A stretch of 64,000 bases of DNA. It comes from Euryarchaeota archaeon Ods02. GTDB taxonomy: Archaea > Halobacteriota > Halobacteria > Halobacteriales > Halorutilaceae. Below the pieces are notes generated by a model. That model did not search any database. It saw nothing but the letters and a program-made list of their open reading frames with translations, and was not told the DNA's origin. Positions within the stretch are counted from its first letter, which is position 1, and each line of letters begins with the position of its first letter. The stretch is taken from NCBI GenBank assembly GCA_028751075.1, contig JAQZDA010000009.1:17790-81789 (forward strand), written 5' to 3'. The position numbers and the translations under genes were made by a program. Shown one piece after another: positions 51,651-60,904 of the stretch.

Positions 51651-52715
51651 TCAAGCTAACTGCTCCCTGACCCTCCTCCGGTAACGGTAGCCGGTGACGA
51701 CCGCCGAAAGAAGTAGAAGTAACGCGGCAACGGAAGCCAGCAACCTAGCTCCTGCGTTCTGACGTCTGCTCCAGCCACTCGACACAGAGGCTTCCTCGCT
51801 CTCGACGGTGGACACGAACCCCAGCACGTTGCCTCGCTGGCGCTCCACCATACCCCGTAGTTCCTCTACCTCGTCCGCAGACTCCGCCAACGAACCCTCG
51901 ATGGAGCGGAAGGGCTCCGCGACCCAGCCGCCTACGGCACCGGCTCCCTCTAGCTCCTCCGCCGTCGAAGCCGAACGTTCCGAGGTCTGACGGAGGGCGG
52001 CTTCCACTGTGGCCGACCGCTCCTGAAACGCCCACATCGTCTCGGTGGCGTCGCGGACCCGCTCTAGGTCGTCGTCGGCTCTGAACTCCTCGCCGGCCTC
52101 CACGGCGCGGTAGGTAGACACAACGTCGTCGAGGGCTTCCGACACATCTCCAGCGGACCTCGTCCATCTCTCTAGCTCGTCTTCGAGCACCTGGAGGCCA
52201 TCGTCAACGAGTTCCATCTGCGGGTAAAGCTCTGTAGCGACGTCCCAGTAGCTCCTTTCCGACAGCGGTGGTCCGTTATCCTGAAGCGTTTCGACGTGCC
52301 CCCGCAGAGTCTCGACAGCGGAGTAAGCGGGAGCGACCACCGATTCGACGGCTTCAGCCCGCCGCTGCAGCTCCTCCATCTCCTCCACGTCGTCGACGTC
52401 CAGCTCAGCGGCTGCACGGCTCCAGCCTACCACCCGCGCGACCTCCCGGGCTTCGTCGGCGTCGGTGACCCTTGCTCCGTTGCGGAAGAACTCGTACCCC
52501 GACAGCCACGGCAGCAGGTTCCTGTATCGGACTACGTCGTAGCTTCGGCCGTCGAACTCGACCTCGTCGACCTTCTCGTGGCCGAGATCTAATGCTACCG
52601 TGTGTCCGGCTGCGTCGACGGTGCCGGAGTTCGCATCCAGGGGGTTTGATGCAACGGCTGCAGCCCCTAGCAGGAGAGATGCGAATACGACGGCTGCAAT
52701 GGTTCTACGTCTCAT
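51651..52715 (-). CDS. exported coiled-coil protein with C-terminal anchor
   Basis: 354 residues. Signal peptide (MRRRTIAAVVFASLLLGAAA), a small beta region (HTVALDLGHEKVDEVEFDGR), a long helical coiled-coil section (about 110-310) with heptad-like Leu/Val spacing, and a C-terminal membrane helix ASVAALLLLLSAVVTGYRYR followed by a basic tail. It would be extracellular with a single anchor. Directly downstream (3 bp) of a 75-residue membrane protein. No family recognised. Confidence 0.68.
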   Translation of the reverse strand: MRRRTIAAVVFASLLLGAAAVASNPLDANSGTVDAAGHTVALDLGHEKVDEVEFDGRSYDVVRYRNLLPWLSGYEFFRNGARVTDADEAREVARVVGWSRAAAELDVDDVEEMEELQRRAEAVESVVAPAYSAVETLRGHVETLQDNGPPLSERSYWDVATELYPQMELVDDGLQVLEDELERWTRSAGDVSEALDDVVSTYRAVEAGEEFRADDDLERVRDATETMWAFQERSATVEAALRQTSERSASTAEELEGAGAVGGWVAEPFRSIEGSLAESADEVEELRGMVERQRGNVLGFVSTVESEEASVSSGWSRRQNAGARLLASVAALLLLLSAVVTGYRYRRRVREQLA

Positions 52716-52718
52716 CTA

Positions 52719-52946
52719 TCAGCTGTCGTCCAGCACGATCAGTACGAGCGCCACTCCGACCAACAATAGCAAAGCGGAGTTGATGACCGTGGAGTTCAAC
52801 ACCCATTCGTAGGTCTGCTGCATGTCGATGATATGGCCGAGCACTCCTTCTCCTCCTTCGTACGGGAAACCCACTAAGTTGTAGACTCCTGCGGCGACTG
52901 CGACCACTCCGATACCGAGGATTCCTCCTTCCTTCGGTTCAACCAT
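52719..52946 (-). CDS. 75-aa two-helix membrane protein
   Basis: Two membrane helices: GILGIGVVAVAAGVYNLVGF and VINSALLLLVGVALVLIVLD, separated by a short polar loop. First gene of a two-gene unit with the exported coiled-coil protein. Function unknown. Confidence 0.6.
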   Translation of the reverse strand: MVEPKEGGILGIGVVAVAAGVYNLVGFPYEGGEGVLGHIIDMQQTYEWVLNSTVINSALLLLVGVALVLIVLDDS

Positions 52947-53084
52947 AGGTCGACCGACGGGCGCCGTCCGTAAATGGCTTTCCGACCTCCGGAAGCGAAC
53001 TACCCTTTAGAGCCAGCTAAGCGGACTCCATCGAACGCTCGACCCACCTTGTTACGGATAAAAGTCCGAGCTCTAGAAGCGTTC

Positions 53085-54481
53085 ATGGACCATCGACCGG
53101 GCTTCGCCTCCCTATACGAAGACGAGGAAGCTAGCGAGGTAACGCTAGAGGTCCAAGGCAGCTTCCCAGACCGGCTGAGGGCTTCTTGATCCGAAACGGA
53201 CCAGGTAGCTTCGAGGACGGTGACGTCTCCGTCGACCACTGGTTCGAGAGGATGGCGTTGCTGCATCGGTTCGACGTCGACGGTGAAGACGACTCCGTAA
53301 CCTATAGCTTGAGGGTTCCTAAAGACCGGGCAGTACGAGGGTTTCCGCGAAAGCGGGTTGAGGTACAGCGAGTTCGCAACCGACCCCTGCAAGGGGATAT
53401 TCGGGCGTTTCTTCTCCTACTTCACTTCTCCCGAACCCACAGACAACGCCAGCGTGAACGTAGTGAGGGAGCGCGACGGCAACTACGCGTTCACCGAGAC
53501 CACGTAACCGGTGAAGTTCGACCCCGAAACGCTCGAGACCCTGGTTGTCGAGGACGAACCCGGAGACGTAACCACCGCCCACCCCTATATCGACCCCGAC
53601 ACCAGTGAGAAGATCAGCTACGCCGCCGAGCTCGGACGCAGCTGCTCGTACGAGATATACTTGGAGGGCCGAGAGCGGGAGACGCCTGCGAAGATAACTG
53701 TCGAAGAACCCGCTTACATGCATAGCTTCGCCGCCACCGAGAGCTACGTAGTCCTCGTCGAGTTCCCATACAGGATCGATCCATTCGACACAGCCTTCGG
53801 AAGCTCCACCGTCGCCGAATGCTACAGCTGGAATTCGGACAAAGGCACCCGTTTCCTCGTAGTCGAAAGAGGCTCGGGGGAAGTCGTACTAGAACCCAGG
53901 GCGGAGGCTTTCTTCGCGTTCCACCACGTCAACAACTACGAGGACGACGACAGACTCGTCATCGACGTCGCCGCTTACCCCGACGCGGAGGTCATCGACG
54001 AACTGTACCTCGACCGCGTGCGTAGAGAACCACCGTTGGAGCTATCGGGCGCGGAGATACGACGCACCCACGTCGACCTTGCTTCGGGCGACGTCGAACA
54101 CAAGACACTGTACCCCAGTCATTTCGAGCTTCCGCGCGTCCACCCCTACAGATGGGGAAGACGTTACAGGTACGCTTACGGTGTCGGCAACGAGGAGAGT
54201 CCGCCGGAGACGATGTCCAACCAGCTAGTGAAGTACGACTCCGAGGAGGAAGCTACTACTTGGACGCCGGAGTGCTTCCCCAGCGAACCGGTGTTCGAAC
54301 CTAGGCCGGATCGAGATGGGGAGGACGACGGAGTCGTCTTAACCGTGGTTCTGGATCCCGAGACTGAGGAGTCTGCGCTCGTGGCTCTGGACGCGGAGTC
54401 GATGGAGGAGGTTGCGCGCGCCGACGTCGAACAAACGGTGCCTTTCGAGTCCACGGCGGTTTCTACCGCGAAACCTACTAA
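53085..54481 (+). pseudogene. carotenoid oxygenase, broken by frameshifts and a stop
   Basis: RPE65/carotenoid cleavage oxygenase frame spread over different phases. 53085-53180 reads MDHRPGFASLYEDEEASEV on to FPDRLR; the frame then shifts to GFLIRNGPGSFEDGD ... HWFERMALLHRF; a further shift near 53313 gives FLKTGQYEGFRESGLRYSEF and FSYFTSPEPTDNASVN; TAA at 53505-53507 interrupts TETT-PVKFDPETLETL; a last shift near 54447 is needed for HGGFYRETY-stop. All four iron His motifs survive: TAHPYIDP, MHSFAATE, FAFHHVNNYE, HGGFY. The promoter-like ggataaaag (53056) is intact. Would have cleaved carotenoids, e.g. to retinal. Confidence 0.85.
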
Positions 54482-54555
54482 CCGGAACCCCCGCAGATGT
54501 CATCCGTCTGTTCCACGAGAACCTGTCAGAGAGCGCCCTTTAATTACGTCTGGAC

Positions 54556-54676
54556 TGGGTGCGCGGGGATTCGAACCCCGGTCCTCCCTTCGGAGGTGGT
54601 TCGGGAGCGGGCCGCGCGGCAGACCGTTCGAACCATCCTCCTTAGCGGGTGTTCTGCCAGGCTGAACTACACACCC
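54556..54676 (-). tRNA. tRNA with expanded central region (anticodon unassigned)
   Basis: 121 nt on the minus strand. Acceptor GGGTGTG pairs with CGCACCC before discriminator A; D arm GTTC-AGCCTGGCA-GAAC; T arm CGGGG-TTCGAAT-CCCCG. Between them lie 69 nt after base 26, where about 22 are expected, so an intron near 47 nt is implied. The centre folds on itself: GGAGG-A-TGGTTCG pairs with CGAACCA-CCTCC. The canonical 37/38 split does not give a good anticodon stem. The septamer CTCCGAA would be an Arg CCG loop with U33, but its stem partner CTCCC is separated from it by 7 nt. Confidence 0.75.
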
Positions 54677-54757
54677 TCAGCCGTGGGTTCAGGGCAAGCA
54701 CTCCACTGACAAAAACGTAGGTGTTAGTTCAACCCCGGTGAAGCAGCCGCAAGTCCC

Positions 54758-55432
54758 CTATCCCGGGGATACGACGGCGTAGTAGTTGCCGTCCACGAGT
54801 TCGAGCTTCGCCACCTCCAGCGGCGAACGCTCTAGGTCGTTCCTCAGCTCCCGTCGTTCGTAGATGTGGTAGAACCTCGATCGGTCTCCGATGGATACGT
54901 GGAAATCTCCGTCAGCCCCCAGTATCTCCTCGCGCTCATCTTCGAACCGCGGGTGCTTTATCGCCCAGACCGAAAGCAGGGCGACTCCATCGTCGGAAAG
55001 CACTCGGTCTAGCTCCGTGAGGCTGTCCAGCCGACGGCTTTGGCTCGGGAGATGATGGAGCGCCGCTATGTAGAGAACCAGGTCGCAGGAGTCTGAGGAG
55101 AACGGCAGACGTTCGACGTCAGCCTGAATCAGGTACACCTCCGAGCCATCGTCCACTCCATAGTTCTCTCTGTCCTCTAAGGTAGTTCGTCGAGCTTCCG
55201 TCAGCATGCTGCGGGAGAAATCTACGCCCAACACTTTGTCGAAACCTCTGAGCAACCGAAGGTGGCGTCCAGCTCCGCATCCTAGGTCGACGGCTACCTC
55301 TCCCTCCCGGCCGTCACAGAACTCCTCGACGTAGCTCCAGGGACCGCCGCGACTGCCCGCGAACGTCTCCGCCTTGTCGTCGTAGACCTCCTTCAGCCTG
55401 TGTTTCTCCCCGCCGCCTTCCCTCGCTGTCAC
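54758..55432 (-). CDS. class I SAM methyltransferase, Trm9-like
   Basis: 224 residues from GTG 55432; a TATA-like tgttttatgg lies 27-30 nt upstream. SAM-binding motif I is AVDLGCGAGRHLRLLRG, post-I is VLGVDFSRSMLTEA, and motif IV VLYIAALHHLPSQSRR. The late motif RSRFYHIYERREL resembles 'RYYHLF.egEL' of Trm9/ALKBH8 methyltransferases that finish wobble uridine side chains of tRNA. The adjacent tRNA gene is not in itself evidence of a link. Confidence 0.82.
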   Translation of the reverse strand: MTAREGGGEKHRLKEVYDDKAETFAGSRGGPWSYVEEFCDGREGEVAVDLGCGAGRHLRLLRGFDKVLGVDFSRSMLTEARRTTLEDRENYGVDDGSEVYLIQADVERLPFSSDSCDLVLYIAALHHLPSQSRRLDSLTELDRVLSDDGVALLSVWAIKHPRFEDEREEILGADGDFHVSIGDRSRFYHIYERRELRNDLERSPLEVAKLELVDGNYYAVVSPG

Positions 55433-55464
55433 ATTCTACAGGTGGACGGCAGAGCCATAAAACA

Positions 55465-55866
55465 TCAGGAGTTCAGCTCACCATCGGCCGGCCACCGTGA
55501 CAGGAGCACGTACCCGTATGCTACGCCGACGGAGTTCGCGAGCACGTCGAGGATGGAGATGCTCCGGTATGGAACCGTCTGCTGCAGGAGCTCGACGGCT
55601 AATCCGAGGCAGAACACCAGGGCAGCAACTACCTGAAGTCGACGGGGGTTAGAGCCGGCGTCTGACCTCACCGCCTTCGCCGCTAAAAGAGTCAACGCGA
55701 AGTACGCGGTGGAATGCACGACGAGGTCGGAGTGGGGTACGCCGTAGTACAGGTTGCCGACTGCGGTGGCTTCCTCGGGTAGCGGGGCCAAGGAAGCCGC
55801 CGCCACCGCGGCAACAGACGCAAGGGCTACAATGGACCACTTGACGTCGACTTCGTCAGTGAACAC
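55465..55866 (-). CDS. VanZ-like membrane protein
   Basis: 133 residues from GTG 55866. Four helices with VanZ family features: DLVVHSTAYFALTLLAAKAV, then FCLGLAVELLQQTVPYRSIS (the E-x-x-Q motif) and ILDVLANSVGVAYGYVL (the D-x-x-x-N motif). VanZ proteins are linked to glycopeptide resistance in bacteria; in haloarchaea the role is unknown. The frame is open farther upstream, but that part is a shadow of the FAD gene. Confidence 0.82.
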   Translation of the reverse strand: MFTDEVDVKWSIVALASVAAVAAASLAPLPEEATAVGNLYYGVPHSDLVVHSTAYFALTLLAAKAVRSDAGSNPRRLQVVAALVFCLGLAVELLQQTVPYRSISILDVLANSVGVAYGYVLLSRWPADGELNS

Positions 55867-55918
55867 AGCTATAGATGACTCCGTGCCGGAGGCAGGTAGC
55901 TCCTGCGGGTCCCTGTTG

Positions 55919-57205
55919 TCACTTGCTGTCCAGTTGTTTTTCGACGACTTCCGCGGCCGTCCTGCCGCTGGCGAGCGCGCCCTGTATCGACGACCACTCG
56001 GTGAAGTCGCCGGCGAGAAACAACCGGTCGCTGTCGGGGGAGTCGACGTCCGGGAGGCTGCCTTGGAACCCCGGCGGCTGACTGTACTGCGCGAATCTGT
56101 ATCGATCCGTCGCCACGACATCGACGTTACCGAACGTCTTCTCTGGGTACCAGGCTTCCAACGCCGCCACCGTCTCACGACGAAGCTCGGCTGCTCCGCG
56201 CTCTGCTGCGTCTGCACCTGGATAGCTCGCGGCGACGAGATACCTGTCTCCGTCTCCGTACTCCGGCGCAACCTCGCTCGATGGAGCCACGACGGCGGGC
56301 CCGGTGTCTTCAGCGTTCAACAGAAGCCGACGTCCGGACTCCAGAGGGTCCTCCAGGGAGCAGCACTGGGTAACGCCACCGACTCCATCCGTCGGCACCT
56401 CTTGGACGCCGGATAGCTCCCGAGCATCCGGCGGAGAGGTCGCGACGACGACGGCGTCGAAGACCCGGGTTCCTCCATCCTCGAACTCTACCTCTACCTC
56501 ACCGCCTTCCTCCCTGGCTTCCACTCCCTCTACCTCGGCTGACGTCTGTATAGATGCTCCCGCGGCGGATGCTTGATCCGCGATCTGACGCGGAACCATC
56601 TGCATACCCTCCGCAGGTACGGCTGCGTATCCACGAGCTAACGCGTTCATGCAGTATCGGAAGACGTGGCTCGAAGTCGACAGCCCGGGGTCCAACGTGA
56701 TTCCGGCGAAGAACGGTCTCACGAAACCCTCTACGAATCCAGTGGAGAAACCCTGACTTTCGACGTAGCTCCTTATCGACGTGTCGTCTTCCTGGAAGAA
56801 GGTATCGGGGTCTCGGAACCGCAGACGTGCGTAGAGCGTCGCTAGCCGGAGCTTGTCCCCGACCGTGAACTCAGGGTTCCGGAGGCTCGAGTACGCTGCA
56901 CCAGGATCTCGGGACGGGTCTGAGAACACGCTGCGTCTGCCGTCGCGGCAGACCACGGCTCCCGAACGGTACCGACGTAGGTCGAGTGCGTCGAGATCTA
57001 GCTCCCTTTGGACCATGGAGTATCCGGTGAACAGCACCTGGAAGCCGTTGTCGACGGTGAAGCCGTCGACGTCTCGGCTTCCGACCCGTCCACCTACCTG
57101 GGGTTCTCGTTCGTAGACCGTTACCTCGGCGTCGGCTTCAGCGAGACGGCGGGCGGCGGTTAACCCCGCTAGTCCAGCGCCGACGACTGCTACCTCTGCA
57201 TCCAC
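55919..57205 (-). CDS. FAD-dependent oxidoreductase (amine oxidase/phytoene desaturase-like)
   Basis: 428 residues. N-terminal dinucleotide motif EVAVVGAGLAGLTAARRLAE and YEREPQVGGRVGSRDVDGF; C-terminal FAD motif DSDRLFLAGDFTEWSSIQGA followed by LASGRTAAE. This is the monotopic amine oxidase/protoporphyrinogen oxidase/phytoene desaturase class. The LSxSSHVFRY section and GGxxxVPxxL-like GYAAVPAEGMQMVP are those of desaturase-like members. Substrate not determined; could act on carotenoids. TATA-like gtttaaac (57226-57233) lies upstream of the ATG. Confidence 0.85.
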   Translation of the reverse strand: MDAEVAVVGAGLAGLTAARRLAEADAEVTVYEREPQVGGRVGSRDVDGFTVDNGFQVLFTGYSMVQRELDLDALDLRRYRSGAVVCRDGRRSVFSDPSRDPGAAYSSLRNPEFTVGDKLRLATLYARLRFRDPDTFFQEDDTSIRSYVESQGFSTGFVEGFVRPFFAGITLDPGLSTSSHVFRYCMNALARGYAAVPAEGMQMVPRQIADQASAAGASIQTSAEVEGVEAREEGGEVEVEFEDGGTRVFDAVVVATSPPDARELSGVQEVPTDGVGGVTQCCSLEDPLESGRRLLLNAEDTGPAVVAPSSEVAPEYGDGDRYLVAASYPGADAAERGAAELRRETVAALEAWYPEKTFGNVDVVATDRYRFAQYSQPPGFQGSLPDVDSPDSDRLFLAGDFTEWSSIQGALASGRTAAEVVEKQLDSK

Positions 57206-57270
57206 GACTTAAGCTTCTACTCCGCGGTTTAAACAGCCGTCGCCTACACCTCCAACGGGAGGTTGGGAAA

Positions 57271-57280
57271 GCTTAAGCGC
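57271..57280 (+). promoter_or_regulatory. TATA box of glyA
   Basis: gcttaagcgc, about 25-28 nt before the glyA ATG at 57301; leaderless spacing. Confidence 0.5.
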
Positions 57281-57300
57281 GGCCTCGGCCATCCACCTGT

Positions 57301-58548
57301 ATGGAACACTTGCGCGAGACCGCGCCGGAGGTTGCGGCGGCGGTGGAGGGTGAGATAGATCGGGTGGAGCACGGGCTGGAGATGATAGCGAGCGAGAACT
57401 TCGCGTCGCGCGCCGTCATGGAGGCTCAGGGCAGCGTGATGACGAACAAGTACGCGGAAGGCTACCCCGGCGAAAGGTACTACGGCGGCTGCGAACACAT
57501 GGACACCGTGGAGTCCCTTGCCATCGAGAGGTCGAAGGAGGTCTTCGACGCCGACCACGTGAACGTCCAGCCGCATTCGGGGACGCAGGCGAACATGGCC
57601 GTCTACTTCAGCGCTCTCGAACCCGGAGACCGTGTCCTCGGCATGGATCTCACTCATGGCGGCCACCTGAGCCACGGCCACCCTGTGAACTTCAGCGGGA
57701 AGCTCTACGACGTAGAGAACTACTACGTCGACGAGGGAAGCGGACGCATCGACTACGACGAGATGGAGGCGACGGCGGAGGAGTTCGACCCCGACATCAT
57801 CGTCAGCGGAGCGAGCGCCTACCCCCGGGAGATCGACTTCGAACGTATAGGAGAGATAGCCGACTCCGTCGACGCCCTCCATCTCGCAGACATAGCCCAT
57901 ATCGCGGGACTCGTCGCCGCTGGAGAACACCAGAGTCCGGTGCCCTACGCGGACTTCGTGACGACGACGACGCACAAGACGCTGCGTGGACCCCGCGGCG
58001 GTATGGTGATGTGTACGGAGGAGCACGCCGACAGCGTCGACACCGCGGTCTTCCCCGGTAGCCAGGGCGGCCCCCTGATGCACGTCGTAGCCGCGAAAGC
58101 GGTCTGCCTGAACGAGGCGCAGACTCCGGAGTTCCAGGAGTACGCGGAACGAGTCGTCGAAGACACGGAGGCGCTGGCGGACGCCCTTCAGTCGATGGGT
58201 TACACCCTGGTGGGTGGCGGCAGCGACAACCACCTCGTGCTCGTCGACCTGAGGGAGGAGGATATCACGGGCAAGGACGCGGAGGAAGCGCTGGAGGAGG
58301 TCGAGATCACCGCAAACAAGAACACCGTCCCCGGTGAACCACTTTCGCCGACGGTCACCAGCGGCCTACGTCTCGGTACCCCTGGCCTCGCTACCAGGGA
58401 TATGGGTCCTGACGAGGTCTACCGCGTCGGAGAGCTCATCGCCCGCGTGCTCGACGACATCGACGACGACGGGGTGAAGGAGGAGGTGGCGGACGAGGTT
58501 CGGGAGCTATGTGACGGACACCCATTGTATCCAGAGTTGGCCGACTGA
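57301..58548 (+). CDS. glyA: serine hydroxymethyltransferase
   Basis: 415 residues. PLP enzyme interconverting serine and glycine with a one-carbon carrier. Diagnostic: [40 protein letters not shown], the PLP-lysine motif [17 protein letters not shown], and [20 protein letters not shown]. Full family length. Promoter shared back to back with the FAD oxidoreductase. Confidence 0.95.
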   Translation: MEHLRETAPEVAAAVEGEIDRVEHGLEMIASENFASRAVMEAQGSVMTNKYAEGYPGERYYGGCEHMDTVESLAIERSKEVFDADHVNVQPHSGTQANMAVYFSALEPGDRVLGMDLTHGGHLSHGHPVNFSGKLYDVENYYVDEGSGRIDYDEMEATAEEFDPDIIVSGASAYPREIDFERIGEIADSVDALHLADIAHIAGLVAAGEHQSPVPYADFVTTTTHKTLRGPRGGMVMCTEEHADSVDTAVFPGSQGGPLMHVVAAKAVCLNEAQTPEFQEYAERVVEDTEALADALQSMGYTLVGGGSDNHLVLVDLREEDITGKDAEEALEEVEITANKNTVPGEPLSPTVTSGLRLGTPGLATRDMGPDEVYRVGELIARVLDDIDDDGVKEEVADEVRELCDGHPLYPELAD

Positions 58549-58653
58549 AGCCGCGCTGGAATTTACGGGTCCAGGTTCCCTGGACGGGGGCCTTGTGAGG
58601 ACATCGGCGCACACCCTGTGATTTAACTTGGCTCTCACCTTAGAGAGGGCTAG

Positions 58654-59457
58654 ATGCCTTTCAAGAGCTTCCTCCGCGGGGACTCGTCGGTAGAGATAAC
58701 GGAGGTGGAGGAAGCGCTGGAGGAGTACTACGACGTCGAGGACCTGGAGGCGTCTCCTATCGACGGCGACAACTGGCTGTCGGTGCCTCTCGTGGTGGAC
58801 GACGAGTACTTCGTGAAGGTGGTGACTCCGCAGAACACGTACACTCATTCGGTGTTCACCTTGGCGAGGAACATCGGCGCCCGCGTCGCGGGCTCCATGC
58901 CTTTCTTCGAGTCCTTCGACTCCCCCTTGGAGATGGCGGAGCACGAGCTGAAGGCCGCGGAGAGGATGCGTAAAGCAGGGGTGAACGCTCCGGAACCCCT
59001 CGACGTCGTACCCGTAGACGGCTCCGCGCTGCTGGTTTTCGAGTACCTCGACGGCTTCCACACGCTCGGCGACGTGGACGTCGACGAGGAGATACTGGAG
59101 GAGGTCTTCGTGAACCTCCGGAGGCTGCACGAGAACGGTCTCGCCCACGGCGACTTCTCGCTGGAGAACGTCCTCGTCGTCGACGACCACGTGTACTTCA
59201 TCGACGCCACCAACCTCAGCAACGGAAGCAGGGACGACGCCGTCAGCTACGACCTCGCCTGCGCCATCGGAGCCTTGTCGACTCAGCTTCCGCCGTCGGA
59301 GGTGGTGGCGGCTGCGTTCGACCACTACAGCGAGGACGACGTCGTCCACGCCGCCGACTTCCTCGTAGTCGTACGGCTTCGGCCGGGGATACCCGAGGGC
59401 TTCGACGTAGCCGGTGTACGTGAAGCGATAGAGGACGAGATAGGGGAGCCTCTGTAG
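58654..59457 (+). CDS. RIO/lipopolysaccharide-kinase-like protein kinase
   Basis: 267 residues. Kinase-like: a VVDDEYFVKVV ATP-Lys strand, Glu in PLEMAEHELKAAERM, catalytic loop LAHGDFSLENVLVVDDH and metal-binding YFIDATNLSNGS (DFG equivalent). This pattern is that of small RIO/ABK-type haloarchaeal kinases. Substrate unknown. The 85-residue N-terminal part holds a glycine-poor ATP-binding lobe. Confidence 0.82.
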   Translation: MPFKSFLRGDSSVEITEVEEALEEYYDVEDLEASPIDGDNWLSVPLVVDDEYFVKVVTPQNTYTHSVFTLARNIGARVAGSMPFFESFDSPLEMAEHELKAAERMRKAGVNAPEPLDVVPVDGSALLVFEYLDGFHTLGDVDVDEEILEEVFVNLRRLHENGLAHGDFSLENVLVVDDHVYFIDATNLSNGSRDDAVSYDLACAIGALSTQLPPSEVVAAAFDHYSEDDVVHAADFLVVVRLRPGIPEGFDVAGVREAIEDEIGEPL

Positions 59458-59481
59458 CGGAGGACGTCCCCCTCGCGGGTT

Positions 59482-60756
59482 TCAGGTTCTGAGCTCTCCA
59501 CCCATACCCTCGAACAGCTCCTCCACGGATCCGACGGCGTCCTCTACTTCTCCGTCGTCGAGCACCGTGAGCCGGACGCCGTAGCTGGTTGCGCCGTCGG
59601 CGACTGCGTCACCCCTGTAGACGTCGAACACATCGGCGTCGAGGACGTCGTCGTGTCGGTCGACCGCTACCTCCTCCAGCACGTCTCCGTCGACGTCGCC
59701 TTCGAAGACCACGCTGACGTCGCGCTCCACCTTCGAGAGGTTAGCGGTCTTCCAACGTCGGGCTTCCTCCCGGGTCAGTAGCTCGACGTTCTCTATCTTG
59801 AGCTCGACGACGCCGGAGGGTTTCCGGAGCACCACCGTCTGTCCTTCGACGTCCTCGACCACGCCGAGGTGGACGACGTCGCTGTATATGTGACGTAGCG
59901 CGCGTTCTTCCCCCACGCTGTCGTGTAGCTCCTGGTACTCGCTGACGCTGGCGTCGATGAGCTTCCCGCTCCGGCGGTGCGCGGATGTGGTGTCGCCGTA
60001 GTGACGGGCGGCGGACTGCATCTGGCTGACGAAGCCTTCGTGGTCGCCGTCTTCGACGTCCTCGGCGAGGGACTCCGCGGATTCGACGAGGGCTTCGTGG
60101 ACGTCTTCGACCGGCTGGTTCATCTGGATGTCGGCGTAGAGATGGGGGTTCTGGTCGAGTATCCTGCCGACGAAGTCCAGCATTATAGAGTAAACAGGTG
60201 ACATGAACCGTCGGCTGTCCCCGACGTCGAAATCGAGCTCCTCGAGCGCGCGTCCTATGCTGACGTAGCTGTAGTGCGTGAGCCCCTGCACTACGGCCAT
60301 CATCTCGTCGTGCTCCTCCGCCGTGGAACGCTGGACGTTCGCGCCGGCGTCTTCGAACATCTCCACGACCTCCTCCGCCAAGGGTCCCGGGCGTTCCTCG
60401 ACGACTATCACCGTCTGCCCCCGCATGCTCCTTACGGAGGGTCCGAACATGGGATGCGTGCCGAGGACCTCGACGTCATCGTCCGCCTGCTTCATCGCCT
60501 CCATGGGCTCTCCTTTGACGCTGGTGACGTCCATCAGCAGCCCCGACGACAGATGTTCGACGACTTCGTCGACGACGTCGGCGGTGACCTCGATGGGTAC
60601 GGCGACGACGACGCAGTCGAAGCCGTCCGCTTGTTCGAGGGGGATGGAGTCCGTGGCTTCGGGGTCGCTGACGCTGACGGCGTGGCCGCGGCTGCTGAAG
60701 AAATCGACGAACCACTCTCCCATGGCGCCTGCTCCGCCGACGACGAGCACCTCCAT
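59482..60756 (-). CDS. tyrA: prephenate dehydrogenase fused to FDX-ACB domain
   Basis: 424 residues. Residues 1-285 are TyrA: Rossmann VLVVGGAGAMGEWFVDFF, MDVTSVKGEPMEAM, LGTHPMFGPSV and QGLTHYSYVSIG; it oxidises prephenate to 4-hydroxyphenylpyruvate in tyrosine synthesis. About 50 residues of small beta linker follow (IENVELLTREEARRW). Residues 342-424 match the ferredoxin-fold anticodon-binding (FDX-ACB) domain of PheRS beta: KVERDVSVVF, DVFDVYRGDAVADGATSYGV, RLTVLDDGEVEDA, and a final GGELR. This domain is usually confined to Phe-tRNA synthetases; here it may bind ligand or tune activity. Confidence 0.88.
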   Translation of the reverse strand: MEVLVVGGAGAMGEWFVDFFSSRGHAVSVSDPEATDSIPLEQADGFDCVVVAVPIEVTADVVDEVVEHLSSGLLMDVTSVKGEPMEAMKQADDDVEVLGTHPMFGPSVRSMRGQTVIVVEERPGPLAEEVVEMFEDAGANVQRSTAEEHDEMMAVVQGLTHYSYVSIGRALEELDFDVGDSRRFMSPVYSIMLDFVGRILDQNPHLYADIQMNQPVEDVHEALVESAESLAEDVEDGDHEGFVSQMQSAARHYGDTTSAHRRSGKLIDASVSEYQELHDSVGEERALRHIYSDVVHLGVVEDVEGQTVVLRKPSGVVELKIENVELLTREEARRWKTANLSKVERDVSVVFEGDVDGDVLEEVAVDRHDDVLDADVFDVYRGDAVADGATSYGVRLTVLDDGEVEDAVGSVEELFEGMGGELRT

Positions 60757-60846
60757 GTAGGAACCACGGGTGGAGGCCTCTAAAATCAGGTGGATGTACG
60801 GTGTCGGCGTTCATACCACGTCTGATGCCGAGAACACCTCCGAGAG

Positions 60847-60887
60847 CCTGGTATAACCTGGTGTTACCGACAGGTTATAACTCCTGG
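60847..60887. promoter_or_regulatory. promoter/operator region of thiDN
   Basis: Two related blocks, cctggtataacctgg (60847-60861) and caggttataactcctgg (60871-60887). The second contains the TATA element ttataac about 28 nt before the ATG at 60905. Their similarity and partial dyad suggest an operator overlapping the promoter. Confidence 0.45.
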
Positions 60888-60904
60888 AGGTCGAGCCCTC
60901 GTAC

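Noticed and set aside
53186..53608. Independent 140-codon gene at 53186
   Set aside because: It is one phase of the broken carotenoid oxygenase; its second half is a shadow.
55867..56271. Upstream extension of the VanZ-like frame
   Set aside because: It is a shadow of the FAD oxidoreductase gene.
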